Shown here: positions 33,721-41,345 of the stretch, one piece after another
Layout: each line of letters opens with the position of its first letter
Numbering within the stretch: the first letter of the stretch is position 1
Assembly (NCBI RefSeq): GCF_017795885.1
Contig: NZ_CP059297.1
Location: 1,741,001 to 1,805,000 of the forward strand
Direction: 5' to 3'
Length of the DNA: 64,000 bases
Origin: Brevundimonas sp. AJA228-03
GTDB taxonomy: Bacteria > Pseudomonadota > Alphaproteobacteria > Caulobacterales > Caulobacteraceae
Program-made: the position numbers and the translations under genes
The notes under the pieces: generated by a model
Database searches by the model: none
What the model was told of the DNA's origin: nothing
Seen by the model: only the letters and a program-made list of their open reading frames with translations

Positions 33721-34599
33721 CTACTCCGCCTCGGTACCGGATGCCGCCAGCTCAGCCAGGGCCGTTTCGCGATCTTTTCCCATCTCCTGCATCTCGCGCT
33801 TCAGCGTGGGATAATAGGCAATCGCGCCCTGAAGGCCGCCGGAGACATCGATCGAAGCGGCGCTCAGGAAGGTCGCAAGATCGCTGGCCAGGAACAGGCA
33901 GACATTGGCGATCTCCTCGGGCTGTCCAAGCCGGCCGAGCGGCACGATCTTGGTGACCATGTCCAGGAACTCCTCACGCGTTATGGTCGAGGGCATCTCC
34001 TTGTAGTGCCGATCCCATTGGCCGGTGTCGATCCAGCCCAGGTTCAGGCTGTTGACCAGGATATTGTCCTTTGCGAGTTGCTGCCCGAGCAGTTTTGACA
34101 GGGCAATCCCTGCGGCGCGATTGGTCACCGAGGGGATCCCGTCCGGTGTCGGCAAGGCTCCGGCCAGGGCGTTGATATTGATGATGCGCCCCCATTTCTG
34201 TCTGCGCATATGAGGGACAACGGCCTGGACGAAGCGGAAATGCGCGATCTGGATATTGTTGGCGTGGTCCAGGATGTCCTCGGGCTCGAGGGTTTCCAGA
34301 CTGCCGCCCTTGCCCTGGCCCGCATTGTTGACCAGCACATCGATGCCGTCCCACGCCTTGGCGACCTTATCCACGAAAGCCCTGACGGCCGCCGTGTTGC
34401 GGACGTCCAGCGCGACGGCGATCACGTCGCGGGCCCCGAGCGCCCGCATCTCCTCGGCGACGACACCGAGCGCTTCTGGTGACCGTGAGCAGATCGCCAG
34501 CCGCACGCCCTCGCGCGCAAAGACTGCTGCCGTGGCATGTCCGATTCCCCGGCTCGCGCCCGTCACGATGACCCGTTTTGTGCTGAGATCGATGTACAT
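33721..34599 (-). CDS. SDR family oxidoreductase lacking the catalytic tyrosine
   Basis: A 292-residue SDR with TGASRGIGHA and NNAG but a changed active site: the Ser region reads NINALAG and the YxxxK region VTNRAAGIAL, with neither Tyr nor Lys in place. It resembles the SDR at 2.3 kb in this. The C-terminus has a longer tail (to TEAE) after the FLSAASIDVSGG block. The ATG at 34599 begins MYIDLSTKR; a GTG four codons upstream is possible. It is divergent from the TetR gene at 34763, with an operator-like element just before its start. Confidence 0.9.
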   Translation of the reverse strand: MYIDLSTKRVIVTGASRGIGHATAAVFAREGVRLAICSRSPEALGVVAEEMRALGARDVIAVALDVRNTAAVRAFVDKVAKAWDGIDVLVNNAGQGKGGSLETLEPEDILDHANNIQIAHFRFVQAVVPHMRRQKWGRIININALAGALPTPDGIPSVTNRAAGIALSKLLGQQLAKDNILVNSLNLGWIDTGQWDRHYKEMPSTITREEFLDMVTKIVPLGRLGQPEEIANVCLFLASDLATFLSAASIDVSGGLQGAIAYYPTLKREMQEMGKDRETALAELAASGTEAE

Positions 34600-34634
34600 G
34601 CTGATGTCCACAAGAGCGCTTCTGGCGAGCCAGC

Positions 34635-34658
34635 CAGAATGATATTTTCTAGTCAGAA
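34635..34658. promoter_or_regulatory. Operator-like interleaved palindrome, copy H
   Basis: CAGAA at 34635-34639, TTTTC at 34645-34649 and CAGAA at 34654-34658: the full three-half-site architecture with N5 and N4 spacings and two mismatches in the middle. It lies 36 bp upstream of the SDR start and about 105 bp before the TetR gene, so that TetR is one candidate reader. Confidence 0.55.
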
Positions 34659-34703
34659 TACGCGATTGTGTCTTGTTTTTTTTATCAGACGGCTGGCGGC
34701 TGT

Positions 34704-34724
34704 TTGCCGATTGAACTTCGGCAA
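34704..34724. promoter_or_regulatory. Inverted repeat upstream of TetR gene
   Basis: TTGCCGA (34704-34710) and TCGGCAA (34718-34724) are perfect inverted copies with a seven-base spacer, 38 bp before the TetR start. Size and position suit a TetR autoregulatory operator; it is unlike the shared TTCTG/CAGAA element. Confidence 0.45.
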
Positions 34725-34762
34725 GTTACTGTCTGGGCGGGGATTCCCGGAGTGGACAAGGT

Positions 34763-35422
34763 ATGACCGTCAGCGCCCGAAGGGCACGCCCGTCGTCAGG
34801 GAACGATCGTCCACCCGGCGTTATTCCATCGCATGACGTCCGTGCGCGTCGGCCGGACCCCCGTGCGGCCAAGACGATCGAGAACATCGTCAATGCCGCC
34901 CAGAATGTGATGATGAACCATGGTACGCCTCGCGTGACGGCCCAGGAGGTCTGCGACTCGGCTGGTGTCTCTCGGGGTACGCTTTACCGCTACTTTCCTT
35001 CGATGGAGGCGGTCCTTGAGGCTGTGGTTCTGAGACTCCGGACCGAGACCGATGAAGAGTTGAACCACGCGATGAAGGGCTGCGAGACCCCGACCGAGCG
35101 GTTCGCTGCCTTTCTGAAGTACAGCGTCTCCAACAACGAGACCCGGAGGGGATCCCAATTCCTGCATGTCGAACCGGCGTTCGTCATCCAGTATTTCCAG
35201 TCCAATTTCGAGCATTTCATCCAGCGCGTTCTTACGGCCCTGGATCCGGTCTTCGACGCCTGGGAGGCTGATATCGGCACACCCGTGGATCGCGCCGCCA
35301 TTGCCGAAATGATGGTTCGCCTCGCCCTCAGCGAAACCGTTGTGCCTCCGGCCGAGGGCAAGCCTCTGGCCCTGCGGCTTCAGAGCACGATCGACGTCAT
35401 TCTGGATGCCCTGCGCAGTTAG
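34763..35422 (+). CDS. TetR/AcrR family transcriptional regulator
   Basis: A 219-residue regulator. A disordered, Arg/Pro-rich N-terminal extension of about 35 residues precedes the TetR HTH, which ends in GVSRGTLYRYFPSMEAVLEAV. The helical C-terminal domain would bind the effector. It is divergent from the SDR gene at 33721-34599; the 160-bp gap holds two different palindromes. It converges on the FAH gene with overlapping stops (TTAG). Confidence 0.94.
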   Translation: MTVSARRARPSSGNDRPPGVIPSHDVRARRPDPRAAKTIENIVNAAQNVMMNHGTPRVTAQEVCDSAGVSRGTLYRYFPSMEAVLEAVVLRLRTETDEELNHAMKGCETPTERFAAFLKYSVSNNETRRGSQFLHVEPAFVIQYFQSNFEHFIQRVLTALDPVFDAWEADIGTPVDRAAIAEMMVRLALSETVVPPAEGKPLALRLQSTIDVILDALRS

Positions 35423-36276
35423 GCCTTTGGCGGCAGTGTTCTGGGCCCGACGATATTGTTTAAGGTGCCGACGCCTTCAACCATGACCTCGACCCTATCG
35501 CCGGGGTTCAGGTATCGGCCTGAGCCCTGACCCACGCCCTCCGGCGTACCGGTGAACAGCAGATCGCCAACTCCAAAGCTTACTCTCGGCTGGATGAACC
35601 GGATCAGTTCGCAGACATCCCAGGTCATGTCGGCGCTTGTGCCGTCCTGGCGCAGCTCGCCGTTGATCGTGGTCGACAGCCGTAGGGCGGGACTGCCGGC
35701 CGGAAATTCGTCCTTCGTGACGATCCACGGCCCGACCGGCGTGGCCCGGTCCTGGCTCTTGGCGGCATACAGGTCCATTCCGATGCCTGGCGGGCCAGAG
35801 CGTTGCAGATCGCGCGCACTGACGTCATTGCCGGCGGTGTATCCCAGGACCGACGCGAGGGGATCATCCAGATCGACGGTCTCGTCACCGATGACCACGA
35901 CCAATTCGCACTCATAGTCGAGTTGTTCTGTCAGGGGAGGGTAGCGGATGGGATCATGCGCCCCGATCAAGGCACCATAGGCCTTGAGGAAGGCGATCGG
36001 CTGGGTCGGCGGCGCGACACCGAATTCCACCAGGTGTCTGCTGTAGTTGGCACCTGCGATCACGACCTTGCTGGTGTTCTCGCACGGCGCCATCAGCCGC
36101 AGGGTGGAAAGGGTAAGGGCAGGGCCCCCAAATGTCAGCGCGGCCTCGCCATCACCGCGAGTCACAGCCGGACCCCAGTCCGCCATGCCGCCCACGATCG
36201 GCCGCGCCGCGTCGGTCTCTGGATCGACCATGGCCCAGAAGGGCGCGCCGCCGTCGGTGCATCGGGCCAGTTTCAT
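35419..36276 (-). CDS. Fumarylacetoacetate hydrolase family protein
   Basis: A 285-residue FAH-family protein with the core blocks VVIAGANYSRHLVEFG, the metal-binding LDYECELVVVIGDE and GYTAGNDVSARDLQ, and the C-terminal GDLLFTGTPEGVG. It matches the fumarylpyruvate/acylpyruvate hydrolase and 2-hydroxypentadienoate-type branch in layout. The ATG at 36276 overlaps the stop of the HIT gene (ATGA), and the longer upstream frame runs through that gene. Substrate probably a ring-cleavage product (context). Confidence 0.93.
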   Translation of the reverse strand: MKLARCTDGGAPFWAMVDPETDAARPIVGGMADWGPAVTRGDGEAALTFGGPALTLSTLRLMAPCENTSKVVIAGANYSRHLVEFGVAPPTQPIAFLKAYGALIGAHDPIRYPPLTEQLDYECELVVVIGDETVDLDDPLASVLGYTAGNDVSARDLQRSGPPGIGMDLYAAKSQDRATPVGPWIVTKDEFPAGSPALRLSTTINGELRQDGTSADMTWDVCELIRFIQPRVSFGVGDLLFTGTPEGVGQGSGRYLNPGDRVEVMVEGVGTLNNIVGPRTLPPKA

Positions 36277-36707
36277 GGGTGTGTTCCTGATGGGCTGAAG
36301 GCGTCGCGCAGCTGATCGGCGATGGCGCGGGCTCGGTCCCGATCCTTGTTCGCAAACCGGGCGAGGAGGGGCGCATTGTCGAACACCGGCGCGTCTCCCG
36401 GCTTGCGGCCCAGCAGCATGAAATGGGTATGGATGGCGTTGTCGCCCAGATAGATCACCGAGACCTTCTCGAAATCGCCGGTTGCGAGCAGCCCCGCCGA
36501 CAGGGACTTGAACAAGGGACCAAGCTCGGCTGCTGCGGCGTCCTGGATCGTGCCGACGCCGCCGTCGTGGTCGCGGGTGAAGGCCATCAGCATCCCCGGA
36601 ACGTCCTGCATGGCGACGACGCCCCAGACGTCGCCGGCCAGCACGACGTCCCCTGGCGCAGCGACGTCCAGCATCGTGCAGATCTTGCATCCAGGGTGAG
36701 CGGTCAT
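36273..36707 (-). CDS. HIT-like family protein
   Basis: A 144-residue histidine-triad-like protein. The N-terminal CxxC (Cys7, Cys10 in CKIC) often binds zinc in this family, and the C-terminal motif HTHFMLLGRK corresponds to the HxHxx triad, though the last His of the triad is absent. Classical HIT proteins hydrolyse nucleotide conjugates. Its position between an amidohydrolase and an overlapping FAH gene suggests a role tied to the pathway, which I cannot define. Confidence 0.82.
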   Translation of the reverse strand: MTAHPGCKICTMLDVAAPGDVVLAGDVWGVVAMQDVPGMLMAFTRDHDGGVGTIQDAAAAELGPLFKSLSAGLLATGDFEKVSVIYLGDNAIHTHFMLLGRKPGDAPVFDNAPLLARFANKDRDRARAIADQLRDAFSPSGTHP

Positions 36708-36781
36708 GGAACTCCTGGCCGATGGGGCCCATAACGACGAACGGCGACCCCGCTGGAGCCGCCGCGCTGGGTGACGAGGGA

Positions 36782-37858
36782 TCAGGCGGCGAGCGGCTTG
36801 GCGGCCCGGCCCATCTTTTCGAGGTCGATGTGCAGCAGTTCGGTCGCATTCTTCCAGCGGATCTTCTCGAGGTCCTCGGGTGACACCCGCAGCCCCGTCG
36901 TCAGATCGCCCCGGATCGCGTCCGATCCGCCGAAATTCGTACCATAGACCAGTCGGTCGGCGCCGATGACCTCGACCAGGGCCTGGCGCATCGGCAGTTC
37001 ATGCAGTTCCGGGTCGAACCAGAAGTTCGGCAAATACTCCTCGAGGTCCTTCTTGTTGTGGACCACGTCGAGGTTCTTGATCGTCTGGGCCAGTCGGCCC
37101 AGCTGGTAGGGCACAAATCCGCCGGCGTGGGTGATGTAGACCTTCAGGTTCGGGAACCGGTCCAGCACGCCGCCGCAGATCAGGTACCAGAAGCATTTGG
37201 TCTCGTCATAGTTCATGCCGACGATGGCCGTGGTCTCATATTTGTCGGTATTGGCCTTGGCCCCCCAGGTCACGGACTGGTTGTAGCCGTGGACGAACAT
37301 CGGCAGGTCGAGGTCACAAAGGACCTCCCAGATCGGATCCATGCGTGGATCGTCGAACTCCATGCCGCCAAAATTTGATCCGCCTGCGCTCAGGCCCTTC
37401 GCGCCAAGTTCTGTACAGGCGCGACGGATTTCCTTGGCAGCATTGACCGGATCCTGCAGGGCCGCCGTGGCCCACATCATCAACCGGCCGCCCGAGCGAT
37501 CGCAGTAGTCGGCGAGGGTGTCGTTGACGGTGGTCGAAAACCGGTTCGCAAATGCCGGATCGGCCCAGTACATATAGCAGTGCGACGGCACCGACAGAAC
37601 CTGGGCGTCCTGGCCCAGCGCATCCATGCCCGCCAGGCGATGCTTGGGATCGTTCCATTTCGACATGAACTCGGAGACTTCCATGGTCTCGCCCCGGCGG
37701 ACCGCAGCGCGCCGCTCGGGCGACCCAAGGCTCAGGATCCAGTCGCCAACCCGAAGGCGGATATGGCCGTCGTCATGCTTCTCGAAGAAGGGGCCCCAGT
37801 GGGGATCCTGATTGTAGTAGCCCGGCAGCGGGGCGTGGGCGTGAAGATCGATCAGCAT
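36782..37858 (-). CDS. Amidohydrolase family protein (ACMSD-like), Asn in place of the last Asp ligand
   Basis: A 358-residue TIM-barrel amidohydrolase of the amidohydrolase_2 type, which includes ACMS decarboxylase, 5-carboxyvanillate decarboxylase and oxalomesaconate hydratase. Metal ligands His6 and His8 (DLHAHA), a His in MFVHGYN and one in YITHAGGF are visible. The barrel-strand-8 Asp expected in a GTD motif is Asn here (VYGTNFGGSD). AAGGA lies about 9 bp before the ATG at 37858. It shares about half its length pattern with the next amidohydrolase (same WYLIC, THAGG and GTNFGG blocks), so they are paralogues. Function likely decarboxylation or hydration of a ring-cleavage product. Confidence 0.92.
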   Translation of the reverse strand: MLIDLHAHAPLPGYYNQDPHWGPFFEKHDDGHIRLRVGDWILSLGSPERRAAVRRGETMEVSEFMSKWNDPKHRLAGMDALGQDAQVLSVPSHCYMYWADPAFANRFSTTVNDTLADYCDRSGGRLMMWATAALQDPVNAAKEIRRACTELGAKGLSAGGSNFGGMEFDDPRMDPIWEVLCDLDLPMFVHGYNQSVTWGAKANTDKYETTAIVGMNYDETKCFWYLICGGVLDRFPNLKVYITHAGGFVPYQLGRLAQTIKNLDVVHNKKDLEEYLPNFWFDPELHELPMRQALVEVIGADRLVYGTNFGGSDAIRGDLTTGLRVSPEDLEKIRWKNATELLHIDLEKMGRAAKPLAA

Positions 37859-38183
37859 GTTCGATATCCTTCCTGCGTCGAGGCCCCTTGGCGGGACTCT
37901 TCGAGACAAATGACGTTCCCTGGACGCCGACCATCGCATATTCTGAACGATCTGGTCGATAGTGTTCAGTTCATTCTGTACGGCGAATTCCATTCGGGTG
38001 TCAAAACAAACCTCGACGGGTCTGGGAGGGCTCGGCCTGCCCTGTGCCCCCGAGGGTCTTGGCTCGAAGATCCTGCTTTCGGGCCCTTGGCTCAGCCGTT
38101 CAGGATTGAAGCAGCATCTCCAGACCCGAAAAACCGGGAAGATCGAGGTCTTACACCTCGCTTGAAGGTGGAGCAGAGGAGGT
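37859..38183. other. Gene-free region between the two amidohydrolase genes
   Basis: This 325 bp interval probably carries the promoter of the amidohydrolase-HIT-FAH operon. TTCTG occurs at 37941-37945 and 37974-37978, the latter followed after four bases by GCGAA (37983-37987), a weak match to the shared element. A short plus-strand open frame crosses it but has no Shine-Dalgarno. Confidence 0.45.
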
Positions 38184-39212
38184 TCAAGCGGCCTCCGCAG
38201 CTTGGGGCGTTTCGATCTTGAGCAGATTGATCGCATTGCCGCTGCGGATCTTCTCGCGGTCAGCGTCTGACAGGTCGATACCGGCAGTCAGATCGCCGTA
38301 GTCATAGGCCCCGCCGAAATTGGTTCCGTAGAGCAACTGATCAGGCCCCACGACCTCGGCCACCGCACGGCGCAGGGCCGGGTGGTGGAGATCCAGGTCG
38401 AAATAGAAATTCTTCATATAGTCCATCACCGGGCGCTGGTTCCTCGAGTCCGGCGCCATGACGCTGTTCAGATCCGACAGTCGGCCCAGCTGGAACACCG
38501 CCATCCCGCCCGCGTGGGTGATGTAGGTCTTGAGCGAGGGATAGGCATCCAGAGCGCCGCTGCAGATCAGGTACCAGAAGAACAGGGTCTCATCGACGCA
38601 GTCGCCAATGATCGAACTGGTTTCGAACCGGTCCTCGTGATGGCGCTCGCCCAGATAGATCGACTGATTGAAACCGTGGACCATGATCGGCACGTCCAGT
38701 TCGGCCAGCCTGGCCCAGACGGGGAACAGGCGCTCGTCATAGGTCTGGATGCCGGCGAAATTCGTGCCGCCGACACACAGCCCCTTGGCGCCCAGCACCC
38801 TTACGGCGCGGTCGATCTCCTCCACCGCCGCCTCGGGGTCGGCCAGGTTGGCATGGGCCCAGAAGTCGAACTTGTCAGGCATGACGCGGCAGAAGGCGGA
38901 CAGTTCGTCATTGCAGATCCGGGCGTATTCGTTCCCGAACTCGCCGGCCCAATACATGAACGCATGCGACGGCGTGGATAGCACCAGCTTGTCGACCCCG
39001 CGCTGGGCCATGATCTCGAGCCTGGCGGCGTGGGTCATCCGGGCCAGTAGATTGGCCTCTGCCTCGGCGTCGTTCGCGGCCTTTACCGGCTGTTTGGTGC
39101 CCAGCGAGAAATGGCCGACGGTCAGTCCCTGCGGCTTCATGAACGGCCCCCAGAACGGATGTCGATTCAGCATCCCAGGCGTAAACAGGTGAGCATGGAC
39201 GTCGATCAGCAT
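38184..39212 (-). CDS. Amidohydrolase family protein (ACMSD-like), paralogue of the neighbour
   Basis: A 342-residue amidohydrolase_2 protein with His6 and His8 (DVHAHL), His in IMVHGFN and YITHAGGM, and again GTNFGG where GTD is usual, so the same Asp-to-Asn change is present in both copies. GGGGAAG precedes the ATG at 39212; a TTG four codons upstream is an alternative. It appears to be transcribed alone from the promoter shared with the divergent MFS gene, where an operator-like element overlaps the 5' region. A second decarboxylase or hydratase acting on a related intermediate is likely. Confidence 0.92.
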   Translation of the reverse strand: MLIDVHAHLFTPGMLNRHPFWGPFMKPQGLTVGHFSLGTKQPVKAANDAEAEANLLARMTHAARLEIMAQRGVDKLVLSTPSHAFMYWAGEFGNEYARICNDELSAFCRVMPDKFDFWAHANLADPEAAVEEIDRAVRVLGAKGLCVGGTNFAGIQTYDERLFPVWARLAELDVPIMVHGFNQSIYLGERHHEDRFETSSIIGDCVDETLFFWYLICSGALDAYPSLKTYITHAGGMAVFQLGRLSDLNSVMAPDSRNQRPVMDYMKNFYFDLDLHHPALRRAVAEVVGPDQLLYGTNFGGAYDYGDLTAGIDLSDADREKIRSGNAINLLKIETPQAAEAA

Positions 39213-39225
39213 AGGCTTCCCCAAT

Positions 39226-39249
39226 ATCTGTTATTAGATTGATATTCTC
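39226..39249. promoter_or_regulatory. Operator-like interleaved palindrome, copy I
   Basis: ATCTG at 39226-39230, TAGAT at 39235-39239 and TTCTC at 39245-39249 repeat the TTCTG-N4-CAGAA-N5-TTCTG arrangement with mismatches, and the first four-base spacer (TTAT) is the same as in copy C. It lies 14 bp upstream of the amidohydrolase start and 63 bp before the MFS start. Confidence 0.45.
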
Positions 39250-39311
39250 ACTGTCGAATGGTCTGTGGCAAGTCATCCCGGTCCGATCGGCTTTCGCGGG
39301 AGGAAAGGACG

Positions 39312-40538
39312 ATGGTCGCCATGACGCAGCCACGGGGCGCACGCGGCCATCGGCTGCTTATGGCAGCCGGCATCATCGGCACGGCGTTTTGCCTGAGACT
39401 GCTGTTCGCCAGCCTGTCGGTGCGGTTGCCCGAGGTGGTACGCGCGACAGGGCTGGAGCCCTGGCAGGTCGGGCTTTTGACGACCCTGCCAGTTCTTTGT
39501 CTCGGCCTCTGTGCACCGCTGGCACCGCGCCTTGCCCGACGTTGGGGCACGGAGCGGGTTCTGGCGGGATCGCTGATGCTGATCGGACTGGGAACTGCTT
39601 GCCGGGCATTGGGGCCGGTCTGGGCGCTGTTCTCGTTCTCCATCCTGGCAGGCGCGGCGATCGCTATCGCCAATGTGCTGTTGCCGACACTTGTGAAGCG
39701 CGATTTCGAAGATCGAACCGCCCTGCTCACCGGGGCCTATGTGACGGCGATCTCGGGCGGAGCGGCTTTGGCTGCCGCTATCACCATCCCCGTTGAAACC
39801 TGGCTAGGGGGTGGATGGCAGGTTGGCCTGTCCATGTGGGCCGTACCGGTCGCGCTGGCCCTGTTGTTATGGGCACCACAGCGACGCCGGGGGTCAAGGA
39901 AGATCGGAGCAGTGCTTCCGGTCGCGGGGCTGTGGCGTGATCCGCTGGCCTGGAGTGTGTCCCTGTTCATGGGACTGCAGTCGGCGCTGGCCTTCTGTGT
40001 GCTGGGTTGGCTGGCACCGATCCTCAGGGACCGGGGGCTGGATGCCGTGACCGCGGGTCTGGTGCTGTCGGTCCTGATCGTCGTCCAGCTTCTGACATCG
40101 CTGACGGTTCCGTCGATCGCAACCCGCCAGGCGGGCCAGCGGGTGATTGCCGCCCTGTTATCCGTTGCTGCCACAGCGGGTCTTGCAGGCCTGCTGCTGG
40201 CCCCGCTTTCGGGGGTCTGGGTCTGGGCCATTGTTCAGGGCCTGGCGCAGGGAGGGCTTTTCTCGCTTGCCCTGACCATGGTCCTGCTGCGATCGCCCGA
40301 CTCCCATGTGGCTTCTCATCTTTCGAGCATGGCGCAGGGCGTGGGCTATCTGCCAGCGGCTCTGGCCCCCCTCGGCATCGGCCTGCTGCATCAGTGGACG
40401 GGCGGGTTCGAAGCGGTGGCCGGGATGGTGGTACTCATCGGGATTGGCCTCGTCGTCACAGGCCTGATCGCGGGTCGGCCAACTGTTGTTCTGGCGCGGG
40501 CAATAGAGCGACCGGATGCAGAGCTGCTCAGGTCATGA
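39312..40538 (+). CDS. MFS transporter (CynX/NimT-like)
   Basis: A 408-residue inner-membrane protein with about twelve hydrophobic segments. The N-terminal block LRLLFASLSVRLPEV and the LGLCAPLAPRLARRWG loop are typical of the CynX/NimT branch, which includes cyanate and nitroimidazole-related transporters. The ATG at 39312 follows AGGAAAGGA. An SDR gene follows with a possible ATGA junction, so the two are probably cotranscribed. Direction and cargo unknown. Confidence 0.92.
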   Translation: MVAMTQPRGARGHRLLMAAGIIGTAFCLRLLFASLSVRLPEVVRATGLEPWQVGLLTTLPVLCLGLCAPLAPRLARRWGTERVLAGSLMLIGLGTACRALGPVWALFSFSILAGAAIAIANVLLPTLVKRDFEDRTALLTGAYVTAISGGAALAAAITIPVETWLGGGWQVGLSMWAVPVALALLLWAPQRRRGSRKIGAVLPVAGLWRDPLAWSVSLFMGLQSALAFCVLGWLAPILRDRGLDAVTAGLVLSVLIVVQLLTSLTVPSIATRQAGQRVIAALLSVAATAGLAGLLLAPLSGVWVWAIVQGLAQGGLFSLALTMVLLRSPDSHVASHLSSMAQGVGYLPAALAPLGIGLLHQWTGGFEAVAGMVVLIGIGLVVTGLIAGRPTVVLARAIERPDAELLRS

Positions 40539-40567
40539 CGAGATCCATCGTTCAGGGAGATGCCGTC

Positions 40568-41335
40568 ATGCGGTTCAGGGACAGGGTTGCGGTCGTCACA
40601 GGGGCAGGGAGCGGCATCGGAAAAAGTACGGCCCGGCTGCTGGCCGGGCAGGGGGCGATCGTCGCCGTAAACGACCTGGATCCTGCTGCTGCCCGCGCCG
40701 TGGTCGCGATCATCACAGGGGAGGGCGGTCAGGCACTGGCTATCGCGGGTGATGCCGCAGACGAAGCCTTTGTCGATGATGCCGTCGCCGAGGTCATGGG
40801 ATTGTGCGGCCGTCTCGACATCCTGGTCAATAACGCCGGCATCTCCGTGAGCTCACCCGCCGAGGATTTTGAAGCCTGGGATCGGGTGATCCGGACCAAT
40901 CTCTATTCCCAGTTCTTCTGGTCGCGGGCAGTGGGAAAGGCTGCGATGATCCCGACGCAGCGGGGCGCGATCGTCAACGTCGCCTCCATGGCGGGTCTGG
41001 CTGCCGTACCGAACCAGATCGGCTATGTCGTGTCCAAGCACGGCGTCGTCGGCCTGACCCGATCGCTGGCGGTCGAGTGGGGGCGATACGGCATCCGGGT
41101 CAACTGCGTCTGTCCAGGCATCACCGCGACCGAAATGACGACGGGTCCGACCGGCATGGAACCGGAAAGGCTCAAGGCCCGGGTCGGGCGTGTCCCTTTG
41201 AGCCGGATGGGCACGGTTCAGGAACAGGCGGAGACCATCGCCTTCCTGGCGTCGGATGAGGCTTCCTATCTGAGCGGCGTGATCCTGAACAGCGACGGTG
41301 GTCAGCTGGCGCTGCATTCCGGCGTCATGATGTGA
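40568..41335 (+). CDS. SDR family oxidoreductase
   Basis: A 255-residue classical SDR: TGAGSGIGKS, Asp in NDLDP suggesting NAD(H), NNAG, Ser in NVASMAG, and Tyr/Lys in YVVSK. The C-terminal YLSGVILNSDGG is normal. The ATG at 40568 is preferred for GGGAGA about 8 bp upstream; an ATG at 40535 overlapping the MFS stop would add eleven residues. Ends 10 bp from the convergent flavoprotein gene. Confidence 0.93.
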   Translation: MRFRDRVAVVTGAGSGIGKSTARLLAGQGAIVAVNDLDPAAARAVVAIITGEGGQALAIAGDAADEAFVDDAVAEVMGLCGRLDILVNNAGISVSSPAEDFEAWDRVIRTNLYSQFFWSRAVGKAAMIPTQRGAIVNVASMAGLAAVPNQIGYVVSKHGVVGLTRSLAVEWGRYGIRVNCVCPGITATEMTTGPTGMEPERLKARVGRVPLSRMGTVQEQAETIAFLASDEASYLSGVILNSDGGQLALHSGVMM

Positions 41336-41345
41336 TCGCAGACCC

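Noticed and set aside
37962-38165. A 67-codon plus-strand frame between the amidohydrolase genes
   Set aside because: No Shine-Dalgarno, GTG start only, no family resemblance; it overlaps the probable promoter of the minus-strand operon.
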